A DNA stretch of 64,000 bases from the NCBI GenBank assembly GCA_907164885.2, contig OU015498.1, positions 124,561,727 through 124,625,726 on the forward strand, in the 5' to 3' direction. The position numbers and the translations under genes were made by a program. Origin of the DNA: Dolomedes plantarius. Lineage: Eukaryota; Arthropoda; Arachnida; Araneae; Dolomedidae. The notes beneath the pieces were generated by a model, which had not been told where the DNA came from, did not search any database, and worked only from the letters and a program-made list of their open reading frames with translations. Shown here one piece after another: positions 32,600 to 44,689 of the stretch (its first letter is position 1; each line of letters begins with the position of its first letter).

Positions 32600-35500
32600 G
32601 TGTAAATAGTTTTATAAAAAGTTTCTATAAGAAATTATTTCACTCAATTTTTTTTAAAAACCATAAAAAAATGCGATTAATTCATTGGAGGTGAATGTAA
32701 AATAATACATAATTGATCAACTTTGATAATAAAGCAGGCTAAATACCACAAAGTGCAAGATATTACGTACGTGAATAAATCGGCATCATTTAATTCATGC
32801 ACAATATCAGATGAAAAATTAAACACATATAATCTCAAAGAAAAATTATTAAAAACGCATATTAATAAAGTAAAGTGTCAAAGTACCCTGATTTCACAAC
32901 AAAACTGTTTCCATTGTAGATGTGACCTATCATGTATGTATTATAATGTATTCACAGCAAACAGGAAAATACATTGGCAGAAACATTGTACAATTATATC
33001 TTAATAAATATTATTATCAATAACACTTCAGGTTCTTATTTCATCTAAGTTTATTTTTAAGGGGTTTTTAGTTACTACTTTTAAATTACGAAATTTCAAA
33101 AAATTTCAATCAAAGGATTAATTTAACATATTACCACGTTACAAAAGAGACAACCTGCTCAGGTTTTCATTTCCCAAAATTCAATCCAAATAATAAGGAC
33201 TAAAAATTCAGGTATTAATATTTAAGATAACTGTAATGAGAATTCATATTTTATAACATTACTGTTAACCGAAATCGAAATATAGATATATTTAATTCAG
33301 CTCATAAAATGTTTAATAAGTCACATTTCACGACAAAATGAACACTTGTTCATTAATAAAATTAAGATGTTCATTTCTGTAGTAATATTTTTAAATGGTG
33401 ATACGTTGGACACGATTCTTTCTTTCTTTAAAGTATTAATATTCACTTATTCCACGACTACAAATATCATCAGAAATGGGCTAAACATTTACTCTCCAAC
33501 TGTACTGAAGTTGTAAAGGAAAAAAATAAAATTACAGGTAACTGCTGAAAATGTACAAGTATCAACATACACAGAGAAAAGGCTCGGTTTGCAAGAATAA
33601 ATTAAGCAATAAAAAATAGAAGAATATTTACTTACAGGGTACTTATATTTTGAATGAATTTGTGACTAATGGATACCTAAGATGTCTTATACCTAAAGTA
33701 ACTGCCATAGGGGCAATTTGAGGAGAAAGCTAATACGATTAACGCGGCAGTTTCGAGAAAACGTGCGCTGAAATTATAATACATCACGGTAACAATTTAA
33801 AAAGGGGAAATTTTTTTAGGTTACAGGAGAATAAAATATAAATCCTTTAATGCTTAGTTATAAACTGCATAAAAATAAACAAATTAAAATATATATAGTA
33901 CAGGATTTAGTTTGTCATTAATGATTTCATTACTATCGTATACGGGGATATATTATGAATAGACACGGTTGTTAGTGATAAATTTATATACTTTACGTAA
34001 TTAGGCTTTGCCTCTTTTTTTAACCAAATAAATCAGCTGCATTTAACATCCGTAAAGCATCCATACTGAAATCTTAAAAAAAGCTTTGGCTGTAATAAAT
34101 TGCTGATAGACAAAATAAAAACAAAGGTGAGATAACTACAACACAAAAACTAATATTTTAGTTCCCAATAAGTACACAATATTGTTCTATCCCAGCAGTA
34201 TGTGAGTCTACACTAGATCGACCACCTCACTACGCATTGTCAAGACTAAAAATATCGTTTACAGCTTAAACAACTATCTGTTAAGACAAAAGATATCGAA
34301 GCTTCCTTTCTGGTAACATGGCGTGACATGTAGGAGGAGAGAAAAGCCTTTGTTGTGATTTAATGTTGCTTAGCGTGCGACCTCGTCTCTTGTAAAATGT
34401 TACGAAACCATCTCTTCCTTCCCAGTCTTTTCATTTTTCAGGGGCGGATGTGCCAAGTAACTAGAATTATCATTTTATTTTCTTTGTTATACACACACAA
34501 ACGCTCTTATTTCTAGTAAAAGTGAAATAGGCTTGAATCTGTGGATATATTGACACGAACAGTCAGCAATCCACAGAGAGAAATGAAAAAAAAAATAGAA
34601 AGAAAGAAACAGGCAGGCAGAGACAGACGGGCACACACAGAGAGAGAGAGAGAAAGAGAATACAAACAACAATAAAATAACCATTAAACCAAAAAGTAAT
34701 GAAACCAGGTGAATACACTGTAGGTATTGGAAACGTAGTATACATGCATTTTTTTCCAAGTTCTGTTTTCTCCAGTTATAGTGATAACAATAGGGTTATG
34801 TGAATATGTAGTGTGCCGTCTATGAAGAACGCTTTGATGCTATGAGCAATTTTGAAAATAATTTTCGGGTTAATACGCTGAGAAAAACACAACTTAAAAA
34901 GTTAGTGTCAGGATATCAACCTATATTATAAAGTAACAACAACAACAAAAATGTAAGCCAACAAACTTAATACAAAATATTTTAGTCCAATTTATGTAAC
35001 TTATAGGCTTTGTCCAAATTGTTTTCATTCCGAAAGCGCAATAGTTGTACTATTGTTTTATATCAAGTTTACGATAATTTTTTTATGCTCTTTATACTTT
35101 ATGGATCATTTCTTGTTTTCTTTGGCAGAGTTAAAATTTCTCACTCTCTTGTAATATCAGGTATAACTTCATGAGCCAAAATAATTTTTTAAGATTTTTT
35201 TCATTTTTATAACAAGTAAGCTTTTATATGTCTATGTTAGTTGAAAATTGCCGCCAGAAGAAACGGAAATTAGAAACACAAATAACAATGAAATTTAAAT
35301 TATAAACAGGTTAATCCGTTCACTAACAATTTAATCTGATAGCATTTTTGGAAACATGCTAAAAAAATGGGGTTTTCTTACCTTTCTTAATCGTTTAATT
35401 ATTAATTTTAGAATGAATTCTTTAGGCTTTTGTAACCTTTACGAAACTAAAATTAGAACAAAACCTAAGTCTTTTTTTATATTTAAAAAGAGAGAGAAAT

Positions 35501-36805
35501 TTTCCAACAAAAATGGAAGTTCTGGAAACAACAAACGAGTTCCCATATACTATTCAAAACTATTATCAAATTGGAAAATTAATCTAAGTTGAGAGCTGGA
35601 ATCTTCGGCGTGTTCATATTACAACTCGAGTTTTTAAGTGTCATTGCCAAAACGACGACTAAACAACCTGGGGCCTTCAGTTTATAACGCATGCATTTTA
35701 TTCTTTTTAGGTACCTTCATTCTTTTCATCCAGCTATATGTACGGCGAAAAAAAAAATTCATTTCTCAAAGATTACATGACGACAGTAACAACATCTCTT
35801 ATCTAACTTCATATCTTTACGTACAAAACTGAGTAAAAATAAAAGAAAGTTTGCAAGATAATGCGGTCGTTTTCGCATTGATAAAACGAAATTTTAACAA
35901 AATCTTAATTTTTAAATAAAAAGAAAGAAGGTCTAACAGACAACCGATTTTTCATGACTTTTACCAAAAAATATAGTTTTTAATTATATTAAAATTATAT
36001 TAATTGATCAAATTAATCCAAGACCACTAAAAGCTTTACAACTAAAGAAAAAAATGTAGTTTTCACGCAAATGGTCCACTCAGTTTGATATTCAATCTAT
36101 CCTCCAACATAATGTTTCAATGAAGGTAATTACGCGACAAATATAGCTCGATAAAATAAAAACCGACGGAATAACAAATTTATTGATGAAATTATAAACG
36201 TCAATCCAATCCCATGAAAAGCGGTGTTAAAAATTTACCAGGCCAGTCAAGTTCATGAAGCATGAATGAAATATAAAAAGCAAGGATGATAATCTAGGTA
36301 TTTTCGCTGTGCAAAATGGCACGGATTTTTACGCAAGTTATAGCCTTTTTAAAATAAAAAATGGTCTGTCTTTTACCCCAAACTAGATAGGAGACTAAAA
36401 AATTTTATAATTCTTCGATTTTCTTTTAATAATTTCGGAAAAATCGATTGGTAAATACTTAAGCGATTCTTACATATCCTTCTAACTGATAAACCCTTTG
36501 CATAATAGAGCTATTTTTTACAGAAAAATCAGTCAGACCTAGACCAGGTTAATGTTCTGAAACTCCTCAACTTGTTCACAGAATCTGGCTGATATGAAAA
36601 TTTACCTTTGCGTGCGTACCTCATTAAGCCGTTCTTAGTTAAATCTTTTGACTTAACTAAGGATGAAGCTAGATATGACGACATACGGCAAGAGATTTAC
36701 ATCGTAAAACCGAGTTAACGAGAATAACTAGAAGAAACGTGAGAGACAGGATCCGCTTGCGGAATGAGAGCCTGTTACCGGAAGCGTCGTGATTGTGACA
36801 ACGTA

Positions 36806-38106
36806 GGGGGAAACCCTTGTACCTAGGGCCGGCTATTTTCAAATGGCAGTATCTTTATTTATAACTAACTTACAATAATAAAAATAGTTTGTATACATTA
36901 ATTTCTTTATTCTCGTTAAATAAAAATCACTTCAAGTATAGAAAAAAATTTGTAAATGATATTGAAAATTTAAAGGTACAATAACAGTATTGTACCTAGG
37001 GCCAATTATTTACAAAAACTAAAATTGTTGTTTACAATTTAAAAAAAAAACAATTTGTATGCATTATTTCTTTCATGCACAATTTCTAAAATCTTCGTAA
37101 GGAAGAAATGTTAGTTGTAGGCAGTGTCTTAAAGGAAGAAATGTTTATTATTCCACAATTTAATTCGCAAAACTGACACCAAAAGTAAGTAATAAGCCCT
37201 GGCGTTCTGAGCCTCCAACAGTTTTTGGTTCACGCAGTTCAAACACAATATTATCTCTGTCAATAACACAAGCTGTATCATTCTGATACAAAAATTTATC
37301 TGAATCCTTACTGAGTCGTTTCAGGTTTTTAGATAATCTGTAACGTTAACTACTCCTGCAATGTAAAAATGCTTTAGTTTTTCCCCCGTCTAATTTTGTT
37401 AAACAGAAGTCTCCCTTTTCAAGTTCATCACTAGGCATTTCATCAGCCATTAGAGAATCTACGTTGCTCGCAGAATCTGAAGAGTCCATCACTTCAAGTG
37501 ATTCCTCAGTTGTTTCATCATCACTTTTTAATGTATGTTTTTCTCCATTGTCTTCTTAATGATTCCACATAAATTTTCTGTTTCCAACACAAATTTCGTA
37601 ACTTCTTTTTAACAATTACTTTTTTCAATTTTTGTGCTTGAATTTCATTTTTCTCGGGGGTATCGGTGAGAATTCTACACTTGCCAGGTTTTTGTCCACC
37701 TCTTTTGTACCGGGGTCATGGCCCTAGGTACAAGACAAGATTATGGCCCTAGGTACACGATGTTGTTTTTGGCAAAATGGCTTCCATAGCCAAAGACCTG
37801 CAGAAACCAAACTTTGTTTGTATTTCATTTTTTCCTTTAATGATTACAAAAATTATCTGGTATACATTAAAACATGAGTTTGTACTTACTTTCACAAAAT
37901 AAAACATCAAATTAATGTGAAAAAATTTAGTTTTCATCATCAAATCAAGACTTTCTTTTCTATTTAACTATAGCTTCTTCCTGCTTTCATTAAAAATGGC
38001 TGTTATGATTTGAAACAGTGTTGTCACTCACTCCAATGAGTAAAAATGCTGTAAAATAATAATTATTTAAATAAAGCATGGTGGCCCTAGGTACAAGAGT
38101 TTCCCC
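36806..38106 (-). mobile_element. pogo-like DNA transposon, internally deleted
   Basis: The left TIR, GGGGGAAACCCTTGTACC followed by TAGGGCC (36806-36830), pairs with the reverse complement of the right end, GGGGAAACTCTTGTACC followed by TAGGGCC. TA lies on both sides (36804-36805 and 38107-38108). The TIR core GTACCTAGGGCC is repeated inside, at about 36992-37004 and twice on the other strand at 37720-37757. Size is 1.3 kb. The minus strand carries a degenerate C-terminal piece of a pogo-class transposase but no DDE core, so this copy is an internal deletion. Confidence 0.88.
37160..37710 (-). pseudogene. C-terminal remnant of a pogo-class transposase
   Basis: On the minus strand, RGGQKPGKCRILTDTPEKNE matches the conserved segment after the DDE domain of pogo/Tigger-like transposases. 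An acidic Ser/Asp/Glu-rich linker follows (TEESLEVMDSSDSASNVDSL), then GDFCLTKL. After a frame change comes a final block with CVIDRDNIVFELREPKTVGG and LLLTFGVSFAN, ending at TAA (37160-37162). The order and the ILTDTPEK and V.R.NIV..L..PK.VG patterns are known from arthropod pogo proteins. At least two frame breaks are present, and the HTH and catalytic DDD domains are gone. Confidence 0.75.
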
Positions 38107-38108
38107 TA

Positions 38109-39690
38109 TACTATTCCAATAGGGCACTGAATTTTCTTTTACGATGTGACTGACTAAAACAAGATAACAACAACACTCAGACTGCCGGTTAACAATCCAA
38201 AAAAACAAAGTCAAGGATAACAACCGACGAATTTTTCCACAAAATCTGAATGTAGCATGCATTTGTCAACGCAACTATAATATTGCTGCTGAAAACATAT
38301 CATTATGCTAGTTTTAATTATGAGTTCTGATACAACAGAAACTCAAAGAAATATTTTAGAATGTTTCCAGCTTACTGAAAGCGGACATGAAAGCTACAAA
38401 TAACTCAATTCAGTAATAACTGACGGCACGCGTGTTATCTAAATTTTGCACTCCTCGTAAATTTCTACAGCATCAGAAGAGTCGCATAAATAAAATACAA
38501 AGCCAAGTATTATCCGTCTGCACCTGGATATAAACTTCAAATTTAACTTTGACGAAAACTCGAAAGGAACAAATATACACGTAATTAAATTTCATTAACT
38601 TTTGGACTCATAATATATTACATTGCTGCATCAACAGGAAAACATTCAAATTAGAACAAAATTTAACATTATCCATAAGAAATTCAAATAAGAGAGCATG
38701 CATCGTCATTGCTTAATTATCAAAGTGTATTAGCCAAAAGCGAAGGGCGAAACATTATTTTCAAGTTTCAGAACAATAAAACATACACACATGTGGTTTA
38801 ACAAGCGGAACAAATGCGCATCGCTGTTCGTATAATAGATGTAGAAATGCAGTTGCAAGCGGAAGACTCAAGTGCACGCCTAAGCTATGATATAAAAAAT
38901 TGAATGCGACGGTGCGGCTATCCACCTAGAAGCAAATGATGCGACCACCTACCTACAATGACGTTCAAAGGGAGTTCGAAACGAAGGGACCGGAACTTGA
39001 TCTATCTCTAAAACTCCTCAGAAGGTATGTTCGTTTTGTGACGGCTATAAGAGAAAAAATGCGGACAGCAAAATGTTTGGGAGAGAAAGCCTAAAATATG
39101 AAAGAAGTGATACGCTTTTTAAAATTTATGAGTGGCCCTGAAAAAAAAAATGCTAGTATATTGGATATTATTGTTAAATAAACGCTGTATTGGATGTGTT
39201 TCAGTTAAAATAATTTTTCAACGGTAACTTCCCTACCTATCCTCGTGTCCTTTACTTCTGAAATACCATTACTTTTTTTTTTCAAAATAAATCGTGAAAT
39301 TGTAAATACTTCCAATAAATTAACAATTAAAATTATCTAAAATACTAGCTCCACTACTACTAAATAACATTTCTCTTTCTATTCTCTCATATTTCAAAAC
39401 ATACTTTGACATTCAAGGACGATAACTATTCATGAACCAAAACGCAACCCTATTCTTCGGTGAAGGTTATGACTGTACAAAACAAACCAAACACAATTGC
39501 AACAAACCAAACGGAACTATATTGGATTCTTTCCTTAAGGATAAAAGATGGCAAATCGGGGAACTTAAAAAAGGAAAAGTGGAAAAAGGAAAAGTGGAAA
39601 AAGGAAAAGTGGACAGAGGTGACTCTTATCTGTGCTAAAGTATAGATAAATGCAGCTGACATTTGATAACTAACTACATACAGTGCATAT
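38109..39690. other. no gene recognised
   Basis: AT-rich spacer. The only structure seen is the 15-bp tandem repeat at 39568-39612. Confidence 0.35.
39568..39612. repeat. 15-bp tandem repeat, three units
   Basis: AAAAAGGAAAAGTGG is repeated three times exactly. The period is a multiple of three, so it produces repetitive chance ORFs on both strands. Confidence 0.95.
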
Positions 39691-40912
39691 TTGGTTATTA
39701 AAATTGGAGACACTGACCGTTTCTGTGGAACTTTTTACTAATAAACAGTAAATCCTGCTATGGCTTGCATAACAGCATGAATTCGACGTAGCACAGAATG
39801 ATATAAGTCCTGTACATAAGGTACAGGATTTAGGTACCAAACATCCAGCAACATATGTTCTAAAGATTCGAGTGATGTTGGAAGGGGAGAGCGTGATCAA
39901 ACTTGTCTCCCCTTATGTTCCCTTAAATGTTCACTAACAGTAAGGTCAGGCGATCGAGGTGCCCTTGATAGATTCTGTGTCTCATCCCCAGACTTCAATC
40001 CACATTCTCGCGCGTCGCACGGGTACGTTATCGTCTGGGGGAAAAATACTTACTGTCATCCGGGAATAACGCATGCTGTATAGTACGCATATGGTCCGCC
40101 GGAGTGGTTTTGTATACTCCCGATTTCACAGGAAGCTGGCGACCAATTAAGGGTCCCAGGGCACGCCAACAGGTAGCACCCCATAGCATCAGAGAGCCAC
40201 CACCATGTTACAGTAGCACAAAGCAGTCGGAATGGTATGCTGCGGTAAGTTCCCGCCAAACATGTACTCTGCCGGAGGTAGGAAACAATGCGAAGGTCGA
40301 TTTATCCAACCAGATAACACGTTGCCAATGATTTGAATTCCAGCTTTTATGTTCAAAGCACCATCTGACACGTTTTCTTACATAAGTGTCCGCAGTGAGC
40401 AGCTGCTGAATTGCAACACGTCCATAAATACCATACAGCTTATGACGAACTTCAATTACAGAAACAGGATCATACGACTCGTGTTGCCCTCTACTGTTAT
40501 TTGCCATACACTTTTAGGTTTTCATAGTACAATCCATATCAAACTTCGCCTTTCCCTCGCACATATCGTGCGACTCCACACTTTTTGTGTTCAGAGGCTA
40601 CACCTTGTTCTTTTTTGTACCGTGTCGTAATCTTTTATAATGTGCCTCGTCATACACTGATGAATTCTGCCATTTTAGTCACAGAAGCACCCGCAAGCTC
40701 ACGCCATACTTTTCTGCAAGTCACTCAGATCCGACATTTTACACATACATTCCACAAAAGCTAATACATCGACTGAACTACTACATCATAGCTGATACTT
40801 ATACTTAACCATATTGCATGCCTTTGCTTGCCAATGACATCGTCATGATTTGCGAAAGCTGCAGCGCAAGCAGATTTTTTTAAGCGGTGTGTCCGTTATT
40901 TTAATAACTCCT
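39691..40912 (-). mobile_element. Tc1-like transposon, degenerate
   Basis: The left end TTGGTTATTAAAATTGGAGA followed by CAC pairs imperfectly with the reverse complement of 40889-40912 (AGGAGTTATTAAAATAACGG followed by ACAC), with GTTATTAAAAT exact. Between them a minus-strand transposase of Tc1 type can be followed through several frame breaks. The length of about 1.2 kb is normal for Tc1 elements with short TIRs. The target duplication could not be fixed. Confidence 0.82.
39738..40737 (-). pseudogene. Tc1-like transposase, multiply broken
   Basis: From a minus-strand ATG at 40737 it reads MSDLSDLQKSMA, then shifts frame to LAGASVTKMAEFISV, the paired-like DNA-binding start. At 40208-40507 comes IYGRVAIQQLLT, RKRVRWCFEHKSWNSNHWQ and RVIWLDKSTFALFPTSGRVH, with the first catalytic Asp in WLDKS (usually WSDES). 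Later pieces in other frames include PDDNVPVRRAR (second Asp), PDLTVSEHL (third acidic residue Glu, DDE type), and finally SVLRRIHAVMQAIAGFTVY before TAG (39738-39740). The order matches Tc1 transposases. Several stops and frameshifts make it inactive. Confidence 0.88.
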
Positions 40913-42971
40913 GAATCTTGCAGTAAATAGTCGAAAACGAGGCATTTTTACAAGGTTCTTGAGTAAAAATTGAGAACTTGTAGAACCCTAATGGGATTTT
41001 TTTAAGAGTCATTAACAAGCTTGACAAAAGATATCATGATATACAAGATATTTGATAATTCGTTTTTACGAAAGATCAACACTAGCAACTGTTTTTGTTA
41101 ACTGAAAAAAAAATCTCAAGAAGATTATGTGTATTCGAACGACGAGATATTAACTCTCTTCGACACAGTTCCGCTTCCATGTCTCGTTTAGTTCCTGCCA
41201 ACCCGACTTCCCAAGACCTGGTTTAATAAATCGTCCCTAACACCATACCTCAACTTTAAACGTGCTCTCCGTCTCTCGAATCTGATATATATACTCTACA
41301 CTATACATGTATCATTTCCCTTAATAGAGGTCGACTTATTACCTATCCGTTATTTGATAAGATTTTGTTGATTATATAAAGGTGAAAGAAAAATGTTCCT
41401 TAAATGAACTAAAACTAAGAGCTTCATTGGTTTACTTAATTTCGGCTTACGAACGATTTCTACAGGATACTCAACTTATGGGTAACGAGGGATACTTTAA
41501 AAAAAAAAAAATCTTACGGAACCATACAACACACTTTATGCATCAGACAGTTTATTTTCAGGAAAATATATCTCAAAGAAATTTATAGATCCCATAAATA
41601 TCTAAAATTAGTTGCGAAATCGCTTTTTCTATATTTATGTACTCTAAGAACATAAATCCACATATGGAGCACCAGCACGTTAATTTTTGCATAAGTAAAT
41701 TACGCTAGCTATTTCCGACATCTCAAATCGGATAAAAATCGCATTTCCTCTTTAACTGGAAAGGCTCTTTCTTATTCGCACTCCTTCTTACAACATTAAG
41801 ATATTTCCAGACTCATAGCGTGACACTTTACTTTAGATAAAGATGTTCCATTATCTTTTAGTGTTGTTTGGCGTGCAGTCTTACCAGAGCGCTGTTTTAA
41901 AATACAACCATTCTTCTTTTCGCCGTCGAGGACTAATGTTTAAGTAACGCAGTTTGGAAGTTTAAACTAATGGAATTGAATAAGGCACATTCCCGCGACT
42001 AAGTGCGTTATAATTTTATAAGCGTTTACGGTAATTTTAAAAGAGAAATTACGTTTTAAATTCAGCGAACTTAAGTTTATCAATGTGAAACGAGTAAAAA
42101 TGTTTCTGTATGTCACGAATGAGTTTAAATTAATAACGTCTGTTTCGCAGTAACACAATGAAGAATTGCATCAATTTAGGTTATTGGACAGAATGGAAGG
42201 CCTGAATACATAGTACTCCCTTTCTTGGTATAAAATTACAACCCTGTGCTTTCAATATCTAATACCAGAATTTGAACGAAAAAATTATGCTCTAATATTC
42301 TTAGTGATACATATTCGTAATATAGGATGAGACACTATATCAGATGGTCAAACTCAGTTATAAATTCTTACAACGAATTTCAAATCTAGTAAACAATTCG
42401 AGATCAGTGGAATCACGCAGCGAAAATGAAATACCAATATTCCATCGAAATGCAGGTGCACCATGAGGAAAAATAAGTAAACTGGGATTAATCATTCCAC
42501 TTAATTTTGCAAAATAACTCCTCTCTACTCAATAAAGAATGCTTTTGAAGGCAACGCTTTTGGTTATTTTGAATCATCTTTTCTGCCTTGATTGTTAAAA
42601 ATTTCTTTCCCAAAAAATTATTGATTATGCGATAGATTGCTGAATCATAAGTGATGAAAATACATTTCTGAAATACATGCTAATGGTTTCAAGAATTTTT
42701 CTGTTAAGTTATCAATTTAACTGGCGGCAATATGATTTGATAATCGAGATCTGCTTTATCGAAGATTAAAGGAAAACCGGAGAAAATTTAGTAAATTCTG
42801 TTCTTTTGTAAATGTTCTTATGAAACGTCTTATTTTAAGTGGCTGTTTGTTAATGTACAAGATGCACAAGTTGATTATCCCTTATCTAAAAGTATCGAAA
42901 GTACAAAAAATGTACCGATATAACATCACAAGAAGATATTTTTACACCTGACGGTTTTTATTATTATTGTA
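40913..42971. other. no gene recognised
   Basis: AT-rich spacer without recognised features. Confidence 0.35.
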
Positions 42972-42975
42972 TTAA

Positions 42976-43718
42976 GGGGACTCACCAAGCTTAAATCGTA
43001 AAAACATTCGATTTTTTGAAAAAAAATATATGTTAAAGCCTGATTATTTCTGAACAAAATAAAGCAAACCGCATGAAAATATTCCGCTTAGTTCCGGAGA
43101 TATTGATATTCTAAATATTTAATTACTGATCAAGTTTATGGTAAGAAAAATTTTAAACTCATTTTTCTCAAAATGTAATTTTGCATCATTCCGCAACTGA
43201 TATCTCAAAGACTATGAAACATAATTCCATGAAATTTTTATCACTGCATAATCATGTTATTTTATTGCGTCTGAACTAGAATTATTGCAATCACTGCACA
43301 TTTTGTTATTTTTTCAGGGGTAAATTAATGCAAAAATTTAAGGAAGTTTTAAGTATATATTGAGCAGTTTTAAAAAAATTGAAAAAATATTTTAATGTTG
43401 AATGTTTTATGTTCAATTGTATTTTGAATTATTTATTTTAAATATAAAACAGGAATTATACATTTAAGTGTAAAATTAATTTCATAGTTCTGCGCGCAAG
43501 CCAGTACACAATAAAAATGCTTAAAAAACAAGGTATATCTGAAGCATTTTTTTAAAAAAATTATTTAAAATTATTTTGAAGGTTGAAAATTTGTTTATTA
43601 AAATAAATATATCAATTTATCATATTTGGAAAATTTGGGAGTAAATTGAAATAGTTACAAAGAGTCAAAAAGTATGAAAATATGCCTTATTTCCTCGACT
43701 TATAGTCGTGAGTCCTCT
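42976..43718. mobile_element. candidate MITE with short TIRs
   Basis: The left end TTAAGGGGACTCAC (from 42972) resembles the reverse complement of the right end, TTAGAGGACTCAC (43708-43720). The interior of about 740 bp is very AT-rich and non-coding. A region at 424-700 shares short phrases with it. TTA or TTAA may be the target, but the superfamily is not clear. Confidence 0.5.
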
Positions 43719-43725
43719 AAGGGTT

Positions 43726-43917
43726 TCGTTTGGTTTGGTTTGGTTTGGAGCGCTACGATCAATTTTTGCTACACGGGGGCTCATTAGACCGGGATCTACT
43801 GCCTAAATCCAATTCGGAATGGCTACAAATGTCCATGCCAACAATGGGACTCGGACCCACACTCTGGTACCAAAGGCCAGCGCCCTAGCCGTTTGACCAT
43901 CGTCCGGATATTGTATT
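43726..43917 (-). mobile_element. tRNA-derived SINE, family 2
   Basis: On the minus strand it begins CCGGACGATGGTCAAACGGC (A-box-like), then GTACCAGAGTGTGGGTCCGA and GTCCC (B-box-like GGGTCCGAGTCC). The body has GATCCCGGTCTAATGAGCC and GCAAAAATTGATCGTAGCGC. It ends in a (CCAAA)n tail, seen as (GTTTG)n at 43726-43748 on the plus strand. The split SINE at 14386/15247 shares the body and a related tail. The head is tRNA-like but not a functional tRNA. Confidence 0.83.
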
Positions 43918-44107
43918 AAGGGACTGTTAAAGTAATTGCGGTATAAAAGTGTTAATAACAGTACGAAAACTGACTGTTTATCAGTAGCATAAATTTAGAG
44001 CTGAATATTTTGATGTGAAACAACCACATATTGTCTACAATGGCGGCTGAAGTTGTGCCAGAAAAAAGCTCTGTACATACTAACACATAATTATTATTTT
44101 CCTCTTA
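43918..44107. other. no gene recognised
   Basis: Short AT-rich spacer. It begins with a repeat of the 13-bp sequence found at 42966-42979. Confidence 0.4.
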
Positions 44108-44687
44108 CAGGGCGGCCACTGAAAGACTGAAAGGTTTGAAAAGGTAATATCTTGTTCATTTTAAATCTTTTTTATTATTTTATTGATTGATTGATTTTTT
44201 TTATTTATTTATTTTTTATTTTTTTTTAAACACGTTATAGAGCATCCCTTGAAGATTAAAATGGCTACGTATGATGTCCAGCAGCGAGTCATACTCATTG
44301 TTTTGTTTTGCTTTTTAAATTCCAGTGAAAGATAAATTATTGAAACTCAGATAAAATACCGGAACAATTCACATTTAAATCTCAGAGTATATACCTCCTG
44401 GCGATAACATGATTCAGAACCTAATCACCCGGTTTGAAAGAACTTGATCAGTCGCCGATCTTCCAGGAAGATATCCTAAGCGCAGTGTGCGCATGGAAGC
44501 TGTAGAGCAGAGTCCATGATGATCCATCTGCCTCATGGTGGTCATTTGCGGGCTGTTGTTTTTCCCACATAATACTAAATAAAATCCATTAATTATGTTT
44601 CCAAATAAAATAATAAAAAAATTTAGAAAACGTGTTTGAAAAAGTTATTTTTGTTTTATATCATTCAGTCTTTCGATGGTCACCGTG
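44108..44687 (+). mobile_element. deleted Tc1/mariner-class element
   Basis: The TIRs are CAGGGCGGCCACTGAAAGAC (from 44108) and the reverse complement of the right end, CACGGTGACCATCGAAAGAC. They match at about 19 of 24 positions including the following TGAA. TA flanks both ends (44106-44107 and 44688-44689). The 580-bp element keeps only the start of a transposase frame on the plus strand. Confidence 0.82.
44261..44535 (+). pseudogene. transposase N-terminal DNA-binding region, broken
   Basis: ATG at 44261 gives MATYDVQQRVILIVLFCFLN, then after stops and frame changes IIETQIKYRNNSHL, IQNLITRFERT, SVADLPGRYPKRSVRMEAVE. The pattern LI.RFE.TGSV.D.PR.GR.RSVRT.E is the helix-turn-helix region of a group of arthropod Tc1/mariner-type transposases, also annotated as DUF4817. 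The catalytic half is absent, since the TIR follows within 150 bases. At least two stops are present. Confidence 0.7.
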
Positions 44688-44689
44688 TA

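Larger units (their letters stand above)
32102..36803. other. AT-rich region without recognised genes; microsatellites
   Basis: No gene, TIR element or SINE was recognised over 4.7 kb, apart from simple repeats at 32384-32410 and 32512-32594. The minus-strand ORFs around 34487-34759 lie on a GA-rich strand and encode low-complexity Phe/Ser/Leu/Cys runs, so they are rejected. Confidence 0.4.

Noticed and set aside
34487..34759. Minus-strand ORFs rich in Phe, Ser, Leu and Cys
   Set aside because: They follow a GA-rich plus strand (GAGAGA and AAAGAAAG tracts). Two overlapping frames are open, so this is composition, not a gene.
44101..44155. Micro-exon bounded by CTCTTACAG and AGGTAATATC
   Set aside because: The segment is the TIR of the 44108-44687 element, so the splice-like context is coincidental.
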